The notes beneath the pieces are model-generated. The model was not told where the DNA came from, ran no database searches, and saw only the letters and a list, made by a program, of their open reading frames with translations. Positions 17,484 to 26,230 of a DNA stretch of 64,000 nucleotides are shown in pieces. Within the stretch, counting starts at the first letter, position 1; each line of letters begins with the position of its first letter. The translations under genes and the position numbers were made by a program. Source of the stretch: Spirosoma arboris (GTDB taxonomy: Bacteria > Bacteroidota > Bacteroidia > Cytophagales > Spirosomataceae); assembly GCF_009754945.1 (NCBI RefSeq), contig NZ_WPIN01000001.1, positions 496,001 through 560,000 on the forward strand, in the 5' to 3' direction.

Positions 17484-18896
17484 ATGAAGAAGAAGTCAAA
17501 CCGTATTTGGTGGATATTGGGAGGACTAGTTGTCCTGATCGTGGGTGGTCTTGTAGCTGCTAAACAGACCGGACTAATCGGGAAGCCAAAGGCAACAGAA
17601 GTTGATTTTGCATTGGTTAAACGGCTTGACATTACTGAGCGTGTCAGTGCCTCGGGGCGCGTTCAACCGCAAGTTGAGGTAAAAATAAGCCCAGACGTAT
17701 CAGGGGAGATTATTGGCTTGTATGTCAATGAAGGCGACCCCGTTAAAGCCGGACAGTTGCTATGCCGTATTCGCCCTGATAACTATGAGTCGTTGCTGGC
17801 GCGGGCGCGGGCAACAGTCAACCAAAGCAGGGCACAACTAGAGCAATCGAAAGCGTCGGTAGCGCAGTCAGCGGCACGGCTTATTCGGGCTAAAGCCGAC
17901 TATGAGCGCAACCGGAAACTCTTTGCAGATAAAGTAATTTCGTCTTCCGATCTGGAAACCAGCGAAGCCAATTATAATGTGGCTAAGCAGGAAGTAGAAG
18001 CATCCAATGCCAACGTTCGGGCCGCACAGTTTAACATTCAAAGCGCCGAAGCCAGCCTGCGCGATGCGACCGAGAACCTCCGTAAAACGACTATTTATTG
18101 CCCCGTAAACGGAACAGTGTCAAAATTGAACGTCGAACTGGGCGAACGCGTAGTTGGTACATCGCAAATGGCCGGTACCGAAATCATGCGAATTGCCAAC
18201 CTGCAAAATATGGAGGTTCGCGTGAACGTCAATGAGAACGACATCGTACGCGTAAATCTTGGTGATACGGCTGATATTGAAGTGGATTCCTACACGACCG
18301 CTGGTCGGAAATTCAAAGGCGTTGTCTATGAAATTGGAAATACGGCAAACGGATTAACAAGCGCATCGGGAGCGGCAACGTCTCTCTCAACTGACGCCGT
18401 AACAGAATTTGAGGTGAAGGTGAAAATCTTAAATAATTCCTACTCCGATTTATTGGCTGAAAAAGACAAAAAAGGTTACCCATTTAAGCCTGGTATGACT
18501 GCTTCAGTAGAGATTTTGACAGAACGAAAAGCAGGAATACTATCAGTACCGATTGCTGCCGTAACTACCCGTGGCGCCGATTCGACCGCTATTGATACTG
18601 AGAAGATGAAAGATAATAGTAACGGGACAGTTGAAGAAAAACCAGCCAGTCAGGTCGATAAAAAGGATAAGCCTAAAGAAATTGTTTTTGTGAATGTTGG
18701 TGGCAAAGCCATGCAGCGCGAAGTGAAAACGGGCATCAGCGATTTCGAAAATATCGAAATTCTGTCGGGCCTTAAACTCGGTGAACAGATCGTTTCCGGA
18801 CCATTTATCGCTGTATCGAAAAAACTCAAAAATGGTGAACTTGTCAGCAAGCGTGACCCGAACAAGAATAAGAAGAAAGATGATAAAGAAGAATAG
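17484..18896 (+). CDS. HlyD/MacA-type periplasmic efflux adaptor
   Basis: Membrane-fusion protein linking an inner-membrane pump to the TolC duct. The start is placed at 17484 (MKKKSNRIWWILGGLVVLIVGG), giving a single N-terminal membrane anchor; a longer frame from 17445 would translate the palindromic repeat. The biotinyl-lipoyl-like segment is KISPDVSGEIIGLYVNEGDPVKAGQLL. A long alpha-helical hairpin runs about residues 105-195, followed by the second lipoyl half (TTIYCPVNGTVSKLNVELGERV) and a beta-barrel domain. The C-terminus is highly charged (KNKKKDDKEE). No inner-membrane permease follows; a bidirectional terminator closes the transcript. Confidence 0.92.
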   Translation: MKKKSNRIWWILGGLVVLIVGGLVAAKQTGLIGKPKATEVDFALVKRLDITERVSASGRVQPQVEVKISPDVSGEIIGLYVNEGDPVKAGQLLCRIRPDNYESLLARARATVNQSRAQLEQSKASVAQSAARLIRAKADYERNRKLFADKVISSSDLETSEANYNVAKQEVEASNANVRAAQFNIQSAEASLRDATENLRKTTIYCPVNGTVSKLNVELGERVVGTSQMAGTEIMRIANLQNMEVRVNVNENDIVRVNLGDTADIEVDSYTTAGRKFKGVVYEIGNTANGLTSASGAATSLSTDAVTEFEVKVKILNNSYSDLLAEKDKKGYPFKPGMTASVEILTERKAGILSVPIAAVTTRGADSTAIDTEKMKDNSNGTVEEKPASQVDKKDKPKEIVFVNVGGKAMQREVKTGISDFENIEILSGLKLGEQIVSGPFIAVSKKLKNGELVSKRDPNKNKKKDDKEE

Positions 18897-18911
18897 AGCT
18901 TGACCGTTCGG

Positions 18912-18953
18912 TCAAAAACAAAAACGCCCAGCAATTGCTGGGCGTTTTTGTTT
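18912..18953 (+). terminator. Bidirectional intrinsic terminator
   Basis: The stem ACGCCCAGCAATTGCTGGGCGT (two halves of 11 bp at 18924-18934 and 18935-18945) is followed by a T-run on the plus strand. A-rich sequence before it gives a T-run on the minus strand. It can serve both the HlyD gene (+) and the DUF3999 gene (-), which end on either side. Confidence 0.9.
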
Positions 18954-18959
18954 GGCTAC

Positions 18960-20204
18960 CTAAGAGACTTCATCCGTTTGTTTCTGCCCCATTTCTCGCA
19001 GCATTCGATACGACATAATCCCTAGCACCAGCAAGACCAAACTCAATGCTGGCCAGATAACGCGATTGTCAGTGAAAAAGGAGGTTGACCGATCGCTATC
19101 GACACCAATTGAACGGAGGTTTCCAATACCAATAATGGGTTGGCTGGTAAGAGCGACTGTTTTGAATGGTGTTAAATCGTAAGTTGGAGCGGCCGTGTTG
19201 TCTGCCGAAAAATGAAGCTGGTAGGATTGCCCAGCCGTTAAATTAGCCAGCAAGTAGGTTGTTAACTGATACGCTCGAACCTCCCGAATAACAAGCGGTG
19301 GATTGTCGTCATTAGCAACAACAACATATAGGTCTTTCGCCTTTAAACCTGGTAGATCGACTACGTTACTATCGGTTGAATTCAACTCAATCGTTCGCAC
19401 AATCTCAAACCAATGATCAATACGCCCTCGTTTTAGCCTCCGGGTACGAAACTGCCCAATATCAGCCCGACGACGGAATGGGAGTGAAGCGTTGACTAAA
19501 ATGGTAAGTTTATCAAATCGGGCATCATTTGGGCGAACAAGGTGGATATATGTGTTTTTATCGCTGCTATCACGCTGTGAAAACGATATGTTTGGAATAA
19601 TTGAATAAGCTCTCATAGACGCTAACTGCTCATAGTGCCCAATCCGTAGAATATTCAATGGCGTGCTCAGCGAATCGTTGATAATCAGTCGGTAATAGCT
19701 ATAATCACTTAACGGAAAGTCGATTTGTTTTACCTCCGTTGTGCTCACGGTATTCTGGGTTGGGCGCAGCCAAATTTCGTCATCAATTGCATACCAATTT
19801 TGGGCATCCGAACTACCGCTGAGACGAGCTTTTTTGCCCACGTTTGTATTTTTGACGACTATATTTAATGAATTAATACGTTGTTTCGTCTGATTTCGAA
19901 TGACCAGAGTTGTTGACACATTTGGGCGCAATTGTTTGCTAGTAAGCTCATAATCAATGAAGGAATCTGACTGTGTAGCGTGTTGTCTGGCCCATAGGTA
20001 AGGCACCTCCTGATGCTGACTATCGTAAAGTCGAACGTCGGTCAGGCTCGCATTCAGATGACCAACTACATCAGGTGACAGTAGAACCCGGTGAAAACCT
20101 GATTTCTGGACAGCATCGACAGAGGCTTGGAATCGAAACGATTGAGTTCGTCCACTTATTGGTATCAGTAAACTCAATAATAGTAGGCCGATTAGCTTAT
20201 TCAT
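18960..20204 (-). CDS. DUF3999 family exported protein
   Basis: A 414-residue envelope protein of unknown function. It has an N-terminal signal peptide (MNKLIGLLLLSLLIPISGRTQ), a beta-rich discoidin-like body (SSDAQNWYAIDDEIWLRP, YSYYRLIINDSLSTPLNILRIG), and a single C-terminal membrane segment (VIWPALSLVLLVLGIMSYRML). This is the layout of DUF3999 proteins, which are usually encoded beside DUF2339 proteins as here. Its ATG overlaps the stop of the DUF2339 gene by 4 bp (20201-20204), indicating translational coupling. The two proteins probably work together in the envelope; what they do is not known to me. Confidence 0.8.
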   Translation of the reverse strand: MNKLIGLLLLSLLIPISGRTQSFRFQASVDAVQKSGFHRVLLSPDVVGHLNASLTDVRLYDSQHQEVPYLWARQHATQSDSFIDYELTSKQLRPNVSTTLVIRNQTKQRINSLNIVVKNTNVGKKARLSGSSDAQNWYAIDDEIWLRPTQNTVSTTEVKQIDFPLSDYSYYRLIINDSLSTPLNILRIGHYEQLASMRAYSIIPNISFSQRDSSDKNTYIHLVRPNDARFDKLTILVNASLPFRRRADIGQFRTRRLKRGRIDHWFEIVRTIELNSTDSNVVDLPGLKAKDLYVVVANDDNPPLVIREVRAYQLTTYLLANLTAGQSYQLHFSADNTAAPTYDLTPFKTVALTSQPIIGIGNLRSIGVDSDRSTSFFTDNRVIWPALSLVLLVLGIMSYRMLREMGQKQTDEVS

Positions 20205-22660
20205 AGTTCTTCTGAAGTGGGTTTTGGGGCATCGGTATCAAGAATTAGTCGTTTTATGCGCTGATACATGAATGAGATAATGAGCAACAAAGCACCTAAT
20301 GAAATGAATGCTGCGATTCGTCCACCTTCCGAAATACCTTCGAGATCATGAAAGAAGAGTTTTAAGAGCGTCAGGGCAAATAAACTGAGGGAGATGATAC
20401 GAAACTGGCGGTTCCGGCGCGTAAGGCCTACGTACATAAACACAAAGGCGCAAATACCCCATAAAATCGGCAGCCCCACTTTGTTGATTTGCTCTAGTAA
20501 CGCGTAATAACGATCAGCTACATCGAGTTTTTGGGTGGCTGTAGTAGGCAGATCGACTCCTGAAAACTTAAAATATACCACATGCGAATACAATTCTGAA
20601 CTGGCAATATAGACCAGAACGAATCCCATAAACCAAGGCCAGAATCGGCTAATGAACGAGGGAAGTGGCTCCAGTTGTGGCTGAATCGTATGTAACAGAA
20701 ACAATAGGCCGATCACACAAAGTAAACTCAGGTAATGGACAGGAAAGCCGATAAGACTTGTCTCGTCTCCTTGAAAATAAGCGCCTAATAAATCATGTGT
20801 GGCCGAATCGAAAAACGTCACATATAAAAACAGAAGGATGATTCCCAGGATTGAGGCTTGGATCAACCAACTTCGTAGCGCATAACGTCTGGCAAAAAGC
20901 AACAGCCCAACCGCGAAAAATAAATTATACGTGCCTAGTAAAATCGTGCGATTGGCCTCAAAACCAAATGCATGAGTAGCCTGATAATCAAGTTCACAGA
21001 CTCCTGCAAAATAAGAGATAATAACCGTTAGGTAGCCAATGATATATTGATAGGCAGACACACTTAACTGACCCAGCCAAAACTGAAACGGCGACGGCTG
21101 CTTCCATAATAATCGCTGCGTTGTTATCAGACTGATAATAGCTACTACACTGGTAACGAATGCCTTATTAAACACGATATGGAGTGGGGGAGTAGCGCTA
21201 TCCAAATAGAGCGCCGACCAGTCCATGATCAGGCTAATCAACATAAGGCTCATGACAATCACAGCTGCAGTTGAAAGCAGTATTAAGCCCGACCGCTGCG
21301 CCAGCCACAGTAGTAATACGGCTTCCAGCGCCCAGAACATTGTGATGAAATTACCATCTAGTTGGACCGGAATCGTCAAGCTGGCGAAGGTTACAACTAG
21401 GCCAATCAACAAGTAAATGAGCGTACGATCAACGACCTCGCGTCGATAAAGAGAAGTCGCAATGCCAAAATTCACGACGGCTAACCCTGCTGTAAACAAA
21501 CCTTGGTAAGCACCCTGATTCATATGTGCCAGAATCAGCATTCCGGCTGCATAATAAAAGGCAGTATTGCTAAGAAGCAACCCGATCTCGATGGCTGAAA
21601 ATTTTGCCTGATGTTTCAGATTATAAATCAGATTCATGGCCATAAAAACGACATAGAACAGCGAGGCAAAGAGCAGGGCACCGCCGTAAGGTGCCTGTTT
21701 ACTTTCCTGAACTTCGGTACTGAGCCACAAACTATAGAGCAGTACCGTGAATCCATAGGCCACGAAATGAACAATGTTCCACTTCTTGAAATACGCCAGT
21801 ACCAGCATACCGCAGTCTAACACAAGCAGATAACTGAATAGCACGACATAATTTCCATGTCCGGTACTGACCATGAAGGGTGTGGCAAATCCACCAATAA
21901 GCGACATCACAGCTAGTGCTGGCCGGTTATACGTAATCGACAGTAGTACAGCGAAACCTGTTATGATGACCATGATCAAGAAGGCCGCTGTTTGGCTAAA
22001 AATCTTGTAGTCAGAGAAAGCGATCGCAATTGTAAAATAGAGCACAGACAGCCCACCTGCCACCAATACCGAACTAAAAGCAGCAAACGTATTCCGAATT
22101 CGGTGGGCTACGCCCAATAATAATCCACCTGCCAGAACGCCAATCAACACGCGTCCAATTTCGTTAATCCAATGCTGGTCAATGGCAAATTTTACGAAAT
22201 ACCCAATGCCTGCCACCAGAATAGCAATGCCGATTTTGTTGATGAGATTCTCACCAATGAACTTCTCCAAATCTGGATTTTCGGCAAGAAAACGCTGGAA
22301 GAATGAAGGTTTTGGTTCTGGCTGGACAACGGGTTGTGAAATAAAGGCTTGAACAGGTTCTGGTTCGATTTCTGGCGCCGAAACCGCTTCTGCCATAAAG
22401 ATGGGCTCTACTTCCTCTTCCACTATCGGTAGAGCGGGGGGCACGACAACGATAACTGGAGTCTGTTCAATTATGGGTTCGGCAGGTTGTTCAGCTGTTG
22501 GGGCAGGTTGATTACGTAACTCTTTCTGAAACGCCAATAACTCAGCACGCAGTTGACCGATAACTGTATTCTGGAGATTAACGGCCTCTTTGACGGCACT
22601 AAATCGGTTGTTGCCGACAATGACCAGAATGAGTAAAAGGACGAGTAAAAACAGTTCCAT
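20201..22660 (-). CDS. DUF2339 family polytopic membrane protein
   Basis: An 819-residue integral membrane protein with an N-terminal anchor (LFLLVLLLILVIVGNN). A Pro/Glu/Val-rich linker follows (about residues 50-130), then the DUF2339 signature FLAENPDLEKFIGENLINKIGIAILVAGIGYFVKFAID, with about 25 further hydrophobic segments. The block GENLINKIGIAILVAG is characteristic. It is the first gene of a two-gene unit with the DUF3999 protein. Function is unknown; the many membrane spans suggest transport or envelope maintenance, which is only a guess. Confidence 0.85.
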   Translation of the reverse strand: MELFLLVLLLILVIVGNNRFSAVKEAVNLQNTVIGQLRAELLAFQKELRNQPAPTAEQPAEPIIEQTPVIVVVPPALPIVEEEVEPIFMAEAVSAPEIEPEPVQAFISQPVVQPEPKPSFFQRFLAENPDLEKFIGENLINKIGIAILVAGIGYFVKFAIDQHWINEIGRVLIGVLAGGLLLGVAHRIRNTFAAFSSVLVAGGLSVLYFTIAIAFSDYKIFSQTAAFLIMVIITGFAVLLSITYNRPALAVMSLIGGFATPFMVSTGHGNYVVLFSYLLVLDCGMLVLAYFKKWNIVHFVAYGFTVLLYSLWLSTEVQESKQAPYGGALLFASLFYVVFMAMNLIYNLKHQAKFSAIEIGLLLSNTAFYYAAGMLILAHMNQGAYQGLFTAGLAVVNFGIATSLYRREVVDRTLIYLLIGLVVTFASLTIPVQLDGNFITMFWALEAVLLLWLAQRSGLILLSTAAVIVMSLMLISLIMDWSALYLDSATPPLHIVFNKAFVTSVVAIISLITTQRLLWKQPSPFQFWLGQLSVSAYQYIIGYLTVIISYFAGVCELDYQATHAFGFEANRTILLGTYNLFFAVGLLLFARRYALRSWLIQASILGIILLFLYVTFFDSATHDLLGAYFQGDETSLIGFPVHYLSLLCVIGLLFLLHTIQPQLEPLPSFISRFWPWFMGFVLVYIASSELYSHVVYFKFSGVDLPTTATQKLDVADRYYALLEQINKVGLPILWGICAFVFMYVGLTRRNRQFRIISLSLFALTLLKLFFHDLEGISEGGRIAAFISLGALLLIISFMYQRIKRLILDTDAPKPTSEEL

Positions 22661-22894
22661 GGTAGTATAAGTGGCAGGTTTAGAGCACTATCCGAGATAG
22701 TAAACGGACAAATATGCAAAAAATAGACGCCTGACTGATGAACTACTTTTCTGTGGGTCACACAACTTAGTCTTCGGTAAGCATAGACCATTGAATAGGA
22801 TTCGTTAGCCTATCTGTTTTAGGAGTAGGGACAACCGGATCGACGCTATCAAGAGCTTATACTTACTCTCCCTCTTTCTTCCGTACTTTGCTCC

Positions 22895-23899
22895 ATGAAA
22901 GTAACTCAACCTGTTCGGCTGACGATGGTAGGAGGAGGAAGCTGGGCTACCGCGCTCGTTAAAATCCTCTCCGAAAATAACGTCAGCGTTAAATGGTGGC
23001 TCCGTAAAGCGGCCGATGCGGAACATATCAAGAAATTTGGCCATAATCCCAGTTACCTCAGCGACGTGCAGATTAACACTCGTAAAGTGAAGGTATGCAC
23101 GAAAATTCGGGAGGCATTTCGAGATAGCGACTATATAATTCTGGCAGTACCGGCGGCATTTATAAGTGATGCACTAACAGGACTGAAACCGGAGCATTTC
23201 AATGGAAAATCTGTCGTATCGGCCATTAAAGGCATGATTCCTGGGGCAAATCAATTAGTAACCGATTGGGTCAGTGAGCAGTATAACATACCAACTGGAC
23301 GAATGTCGGTCATTGCTGGGCCGTGTCATGCCGAAGAAGTTGCCCTTGAAAAACAATCGTACCTGACCATTGCCTCACAAGATTCCGATTGCGCCAAACG
23401 CGTGGCCGATCTGTTGTGCTGTCGTTTCGTACAAACGACCCCCGTCGACGATATTTATGGAATTGAATACAGTGCCGTGATGAAAAATATTATTGCGCTG
23501 GCTTGCGGTATCACACGAGGACTAGGGTACGGCGATAATTTTCAGGCGGTGCTGGTATCCAATGCCATGCAGGAAATCAAACGGTTTGTCGATGCCATCT
23601 ATCCTAAACATCGCGATTTGAGCGGCTCAGCTTACCTCGGTGATTTACTCGTAACGGCCTATTCGCCCTTTAGCAGGAATCGAACATTTGGTACGTTGAT
23701 TGGGCGGGGATATACAATTCAATCGGCACAAGCCGAAATGAATATGATTGCAGAAGGGTATTACGCTGTCAAAAGTATTTACGAAATCAACCGAAAATTC
23801 AACGTCGATATGCCCATTACGAATGCAGTCTACAACATTCTGTATGAACGGGCGGCCCCAACTGGCGAGATGAATGCGTTGAAACAAGTGTTAAAATAA
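22895..23899 (+). CDS. gpsA: NAD(P)H-dependent glycerol-3-phosphate dehydrogenase
   Basis: Reduces dihydroxyacetone phosphate to sn-glycerol 3-phosphate for phospholipid synthesis in the cytoplasm. The dinucleotide-binding motif MVGGGSWATALVKILSEN is near the N-terminus. ILAVPAAFISDAL, the VSAIKGM segment, GPCHAEEVALEK and the catalytic-lysine region EYSAVMKNIIALACGI follow, then GDLLVTAYSPFSRNRTFG. Length 334 residues is normal. A TACTTTG motif lies four bases before the ATG, close to a Bacteroidota -7 element with one base missing, so the mRNA may have almost no leader. Confidence 0.93.
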   Translation: MKVTQPVRLTMVGGGSWATALVKILSENNVSVKWWLRKAADAEHIKKFGHNPSYLSDVQINTRKVKVCTKIREAFRDSDYIILAVPAAFISDALTGLKPEHFNGKSVVSAIKGMIPGANQLVTDWVSEQYNIPTGRMSVIAGPCHAEEVALEKQSYLTIASQDSDCAKRVADLLCCRFVQTTPVDDIYGIEYSAVMKNIIALACGITRGLGYGDNFQAVLVSNAMQEIKRFVDAIYPKHRDLSGSAYLGDLLVTAYSPFSRNRTFGTLIGRGYTIQSAQAEMNMIAEGYYAVKSIYEINRKFNVDMPITNAVYNILYERAAPTGEMNALKQVLK

Positions 23900-23920
23900 G
23901 TCGTCACCGGGCCACTGTAG

Positions 23921-23987
23921 CAGTCGATAGTCATTAATTGCTGACGCGAAAGCAATATGTACGCGCAGCCGCCAATGATTATCGACT
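23921..23987. repeat. Imperfect palindrome with ACGCGAAAGCAATATGTAC loop
   Basis: CAGTCGATAGTCATT (23921-23935) pairs imperfectly with AATGATTATCGACTA (23974-23988). The loop begins CTGACGCGAAAGCAAT and ends ATGTACG before CAG. Nearly the same loop is found in the palindrome at 62270-62351, whose arms are unrelated in sequence. It lies downstream of gpsA. Confidence 0.75.
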
Positions 23988-23996
23988 AATGCCTAT

Positions 23997-24030
23997 AAAA
24001 AACAAAAACCCCCTGACTTATCAGGAGGTT
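23997..24030 (-). terminator. Intrinsic terminator of the small lipoprotein gene
   Basis: On the minus strand the hairpin AACC-CCTGA-TAAG-TCAGG-GGTT (24030 down to 24007, one unpaired base on each side of the stem) is followed by a run of T with one G (24006-23997). It stands about 60 bp after the stop of the lipoprotein gene. Confidence 0.8.
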
Positions 24031-24088
24031 CTTATATCGTTTATAGCGTTGTCGGCAAAATTTACCGGCAGTTGTGCCTTAGCAAAAA

Positions 24089-24277
24089 TTACTTCGCGCT
24101 ATCAGCAGACATCGTCGAAGCAGAATCCGTAGCCATCGTCGAATCCGTAGCCATCGTCGAAGAAGAATCCGTCGTGGTGGTGGTCGTTTCGGTGGTTTCG
24201 GTCTTTTTCGAGCTGCAAGACGTAGCCAGGGCGATCATAGCCATGAAAAAGAAGGCGGATTTCGTGATTGCTTTCAT
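24089..24277 (-). CDS. Small Ser/Thr-rich lipoprotein
   Basis: A 62-residue predicted lipoprotein. The start is taken at 24277 (MKAITKSAFFFMAMIALATSC), which gives a lipoprotein signal peptide with Cys21 as the likely acyl site; an ATG at 24355 would add an improbable leader. The mature part is almost only Ser, Thr, Asp, Ala and Met, with tandem MATDS units. The DNA contains an 18-bp direct repeat (24123-24140 and 24141-24158, GAATCCGTAGCCATCGTC). It is divergent from the ECF sigma gene with about 140 bp between them. No function can be assigned. Confidence 0.7.
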   Translation of the reverse strand: MKAITKSAFFFMAMIALATSCSSKKTETTETTTTTTDSSSTMATDSTMATDSASTMSADSAK

Positions 24278-24346
24278 AGTTTTGAAAATGTTTTCGTTTA
24301 AGTGATTACTAATTAATGTCAACGTTAATACCCCATAGGGAAAAAG

Positions 24347-24390
24347 GTAACCCATTATTTTTTAACTTTTTTTTGGGTTACGTCTTAACC
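24347..24390. promoter_or_regulatory. Nested palindromes upstream of the ECF sigma gene
   Basis: GTAACCCA (24347-24354) and TGGGTTAC (24374-24381) form an 8-bp inverted repeat around an A/T-only interior. The right half also forms GGTTA-CGTCT-TAACC (24376-24390). These lie 30-73 bp before the sigma ATG and between divergent genes. A role as operator or ECF-type promoter is inference. Confidence 0.45.
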
Positions 24391-24419
24391 GTTTCTGTAT
24401 TAAGTAATGAGGCAATCCT

Positions 24420-25007
24420 ATGAAGGAAAGTAGGCAACCCATATTGACGGATGAGGAATTGTTGATGGGTTTGGCCGATGGCTCCGACAGTGCATTGACG
24501 CAGTTATACCGTCGGTATTTTCCAATGGTACTTCATTTTGTAACCACGAATAGCGGGAGCGAAGATGATGCCAAGGACATTTACCAGGAAGCGTTGATTG
24601 TACTGTATGAGAAAGTACGGAGTGGTTCGCTTGAGTTGCATTGCCAACTGAAAACCTATTTATATTCAATTGGCAGGCGGCTGTGGCTCAAGCAGTTGGC
24701 TCAGCGGAGTCGGTTTGCTGTGCGTGATGTGGAAACGCCTGTTTCGGATGATACAGCGCTTGACCACCTGAACGACGACCTGATTGATCATGAAGAACGT
24801 GATCGTCAGTTTGACCTGATGGCTGATTCACTTGACCGGCTTGGCGAACCCTGCCGGACTTTATTAGACGATTTTTACATCCAGCATTTAAGTATGCAGG
24901 ATATTACCGAAAAGTTTGGCTATACCAATGCCGACAACGCCAAAACGCAGAAATATAAATGCCTGATGCGGCTAAAGCGGCTTTTCTTTTCGGAATACAG
25001 ACAATGA
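24420..25007 (+). CDS. ECF-type RNA polymerase sigma factor
   Basis: Sigma-70 family regulator of 195 residues. The region 2 helix (ALTQLYRRYFPMVLHFV, EDDAKDIYQEALIVLYEKV, LKTYLYSIGRRLWLKQL) is followed by an acidic linker and region 4 (LDRLGEPCRTLLDDFYIQHLSMQDITEKFGY), ending with a basic tail. It is followed after 32 bp by a gene for a membrane-anchored trypsin-like protease, with which it probably forms a transcription unit. No FecR-type anti-sigma factor is present. The divergent small lipoprotein gene is a plausible target. Confidence 0.88.
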   Translation: MKESRQPILTDEELLMGLADGSDSALTQLYRRYFPMVLHFVTTNSGSEDDAKDIYQEALIVLYEKVRSGSLELHCQLKTYLYSIGRRLWLKQLAQRSRFAVRDVETPVSDDTALDHLNDDLIDHEERDRQFDLMADSLDRLGEPCRTLLDDFYIQHLSMQDITEKFGYTNADNAKTQKYKCLMRLKRLFFSEYRQ

Positions 25008-25039
25008 GGAGTTATAAAGTTGCCAAGATGTAAGTTATA

Positions 25040-26119
25040 ATGTATTCATTATCAGCGAAACAGCTTGGTGACTTATCACTTGATAACTTGCAATTCTTTA
25101 CAGAGATGAACGAGGAAAAAGATATTGAGAACGCCCTACATGCCTATGGCGAACGAATTCGATTCAAGCAGCGGCTGGCGAAAATTCAGGCAGGGATCGA
25201 TATGAATGCGATCCGTCAGGAAGCTGATGCCTATCAGTCTGAAACGGAGCAGTCGGGCAAAGTTCGTGCACTTTGGCAAACTTATCGTACCACATTGGCT
25301 GTGGCAGCATCTGCGGCTATTATTACCACATTCGGCTCCATTTTCCTCTATCGTTCGTATCAGCAAAGTCACCAGCAAGAGCAACAGTACAGCCAGTTAA
25401 GTAAAGAAATTCAGGCGGTTAAGTCATCGCAGCGCAAAATGCAAAATGACCTTAATGGTCGTGGTCGTGGCCTGAGCATCAATCCGGCGCAGGTGTCGGG
25501 TTCTGGATTTTTACTGACTGGAGATGGCTATTTTGTGACGAATAACCACATTGTTCGTGATGCCGATTCTGTGTATGTGCAAAGTACGAAAGGAGAGGTT
25601 TACAAAGCGCGGGTTGTATATGCCGATCAAACACATGATCTGGCCTTTTTGCAACTCTGCGATGATAGTGCCTTTCGTACACTTCCGCCCGTTCCCTACA
25701 GTTTCGAAGCGCAGCCATCTGATCTTGGGGAGCGAGTTTATACACTTGGATACCCTCGGGAAGAGATTGTTTATGGCGAGGGGTATCTAAGCTCCGGTAC
25801 AGGTTATCGGGGAGACTCAACTGCTTATCAAGTTGCTATTGGCGTGAACCCCGGTAACTCGGGCGGCCCGCTACTAGACGAAAAGGGTAACGTGATTGGG
25901 ATAATTAGTGGAAAGCAAACTACATCGGAAGGAGTGAGCTTTGCGGTAAAAACGAACTATCTGCTCGAAGCCCTCAACAATATTCCCGCAGATTCGCTTA
26001 AAGGGCAACCACTACGCCTGAATAGAAAAAATACATTAGCGAACCTGTCACGCAAAAAGCAAATCAAGCGGATGCAGGACTATGTCTATCAGGTAAAAGT
26101 ATTCAAGCATAAAGAGTAA
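25040..26119 (+). CDS. Membrane-anchored trypsin-like (HtrA-type) serine protease
   Basis: A 359-residue protein with a cytoplasmic N-terminal part (about 1-80), one membrane segment (about 83-104, TTLAVAASAAIITTFGSIFLY), a short coiled coil (QQSHQQEQQYSQLSKEIQ) and a periplasmic S1C protease domain. The triad is visible: His170 in VTNNHIV, Asp200 in HDLAFLQL, Ser274 in NPGNSGGPLLDEKG. No PDZ domain follows. ATG at 25040 is used; ATG at 25106 (MNEEKDIENALHAYGERIR) is also reasonable and leaves the conserved-looking part intact. Coupled to an ECF sigma gene 32 bp upstream, its cytoplasmic part could bind sigma while the protease domain senses or processes envelope proteins. That coupling is inference. 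Confidence 0.85.
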   Translation: MYSLSAKQLGDLSLDNLQFFTEMNEEKDIENALHAYGERIRFKQRLAKIQAGIDMNAIRQEADAYQSETEQSGKVRALWQTYRTTLAVAASAAIITTFGSIFLYRSYQQSHQQEQQYSQLSKEIQAVKSSQRKMQNDLNGRGRGLSINPAQVSGSGFLLTGDGYFVTNNHIVRDADSVYVQSTKGEVYKARVVYADQTHDLAFLQLCDDSAFRTLPPVPYSFEAQPSDLGERVYTLGYPREEIVYGEGYLSSGTGYRGDSTAYQVAIGVNPGNSGGPLLDEKGNVIGIISGKQTTSEGVSFAVKTNYLLEALNNIPADSLKGQPLRLNRKNTLANLSRKKQIKRMQDYVYQVKVFKHKE

Positions 26120-26230
26120 GGTAGCTTCATACTTCAAAGAGAGAAACTCTATTGTAGGCGTTTTTCCAGTCGTTAAACAATTGATTCTTCTAAGGTGTTG
26201 TTGAGGACAGTATTAATCAACTCAACAATC

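Noticed and set aside
24007..24030. Terminator for gpsA on the plus strand
   Set aside because: The T-run is on the minus-strand side only, so the hairpin belongs to the lipoprotein gene.
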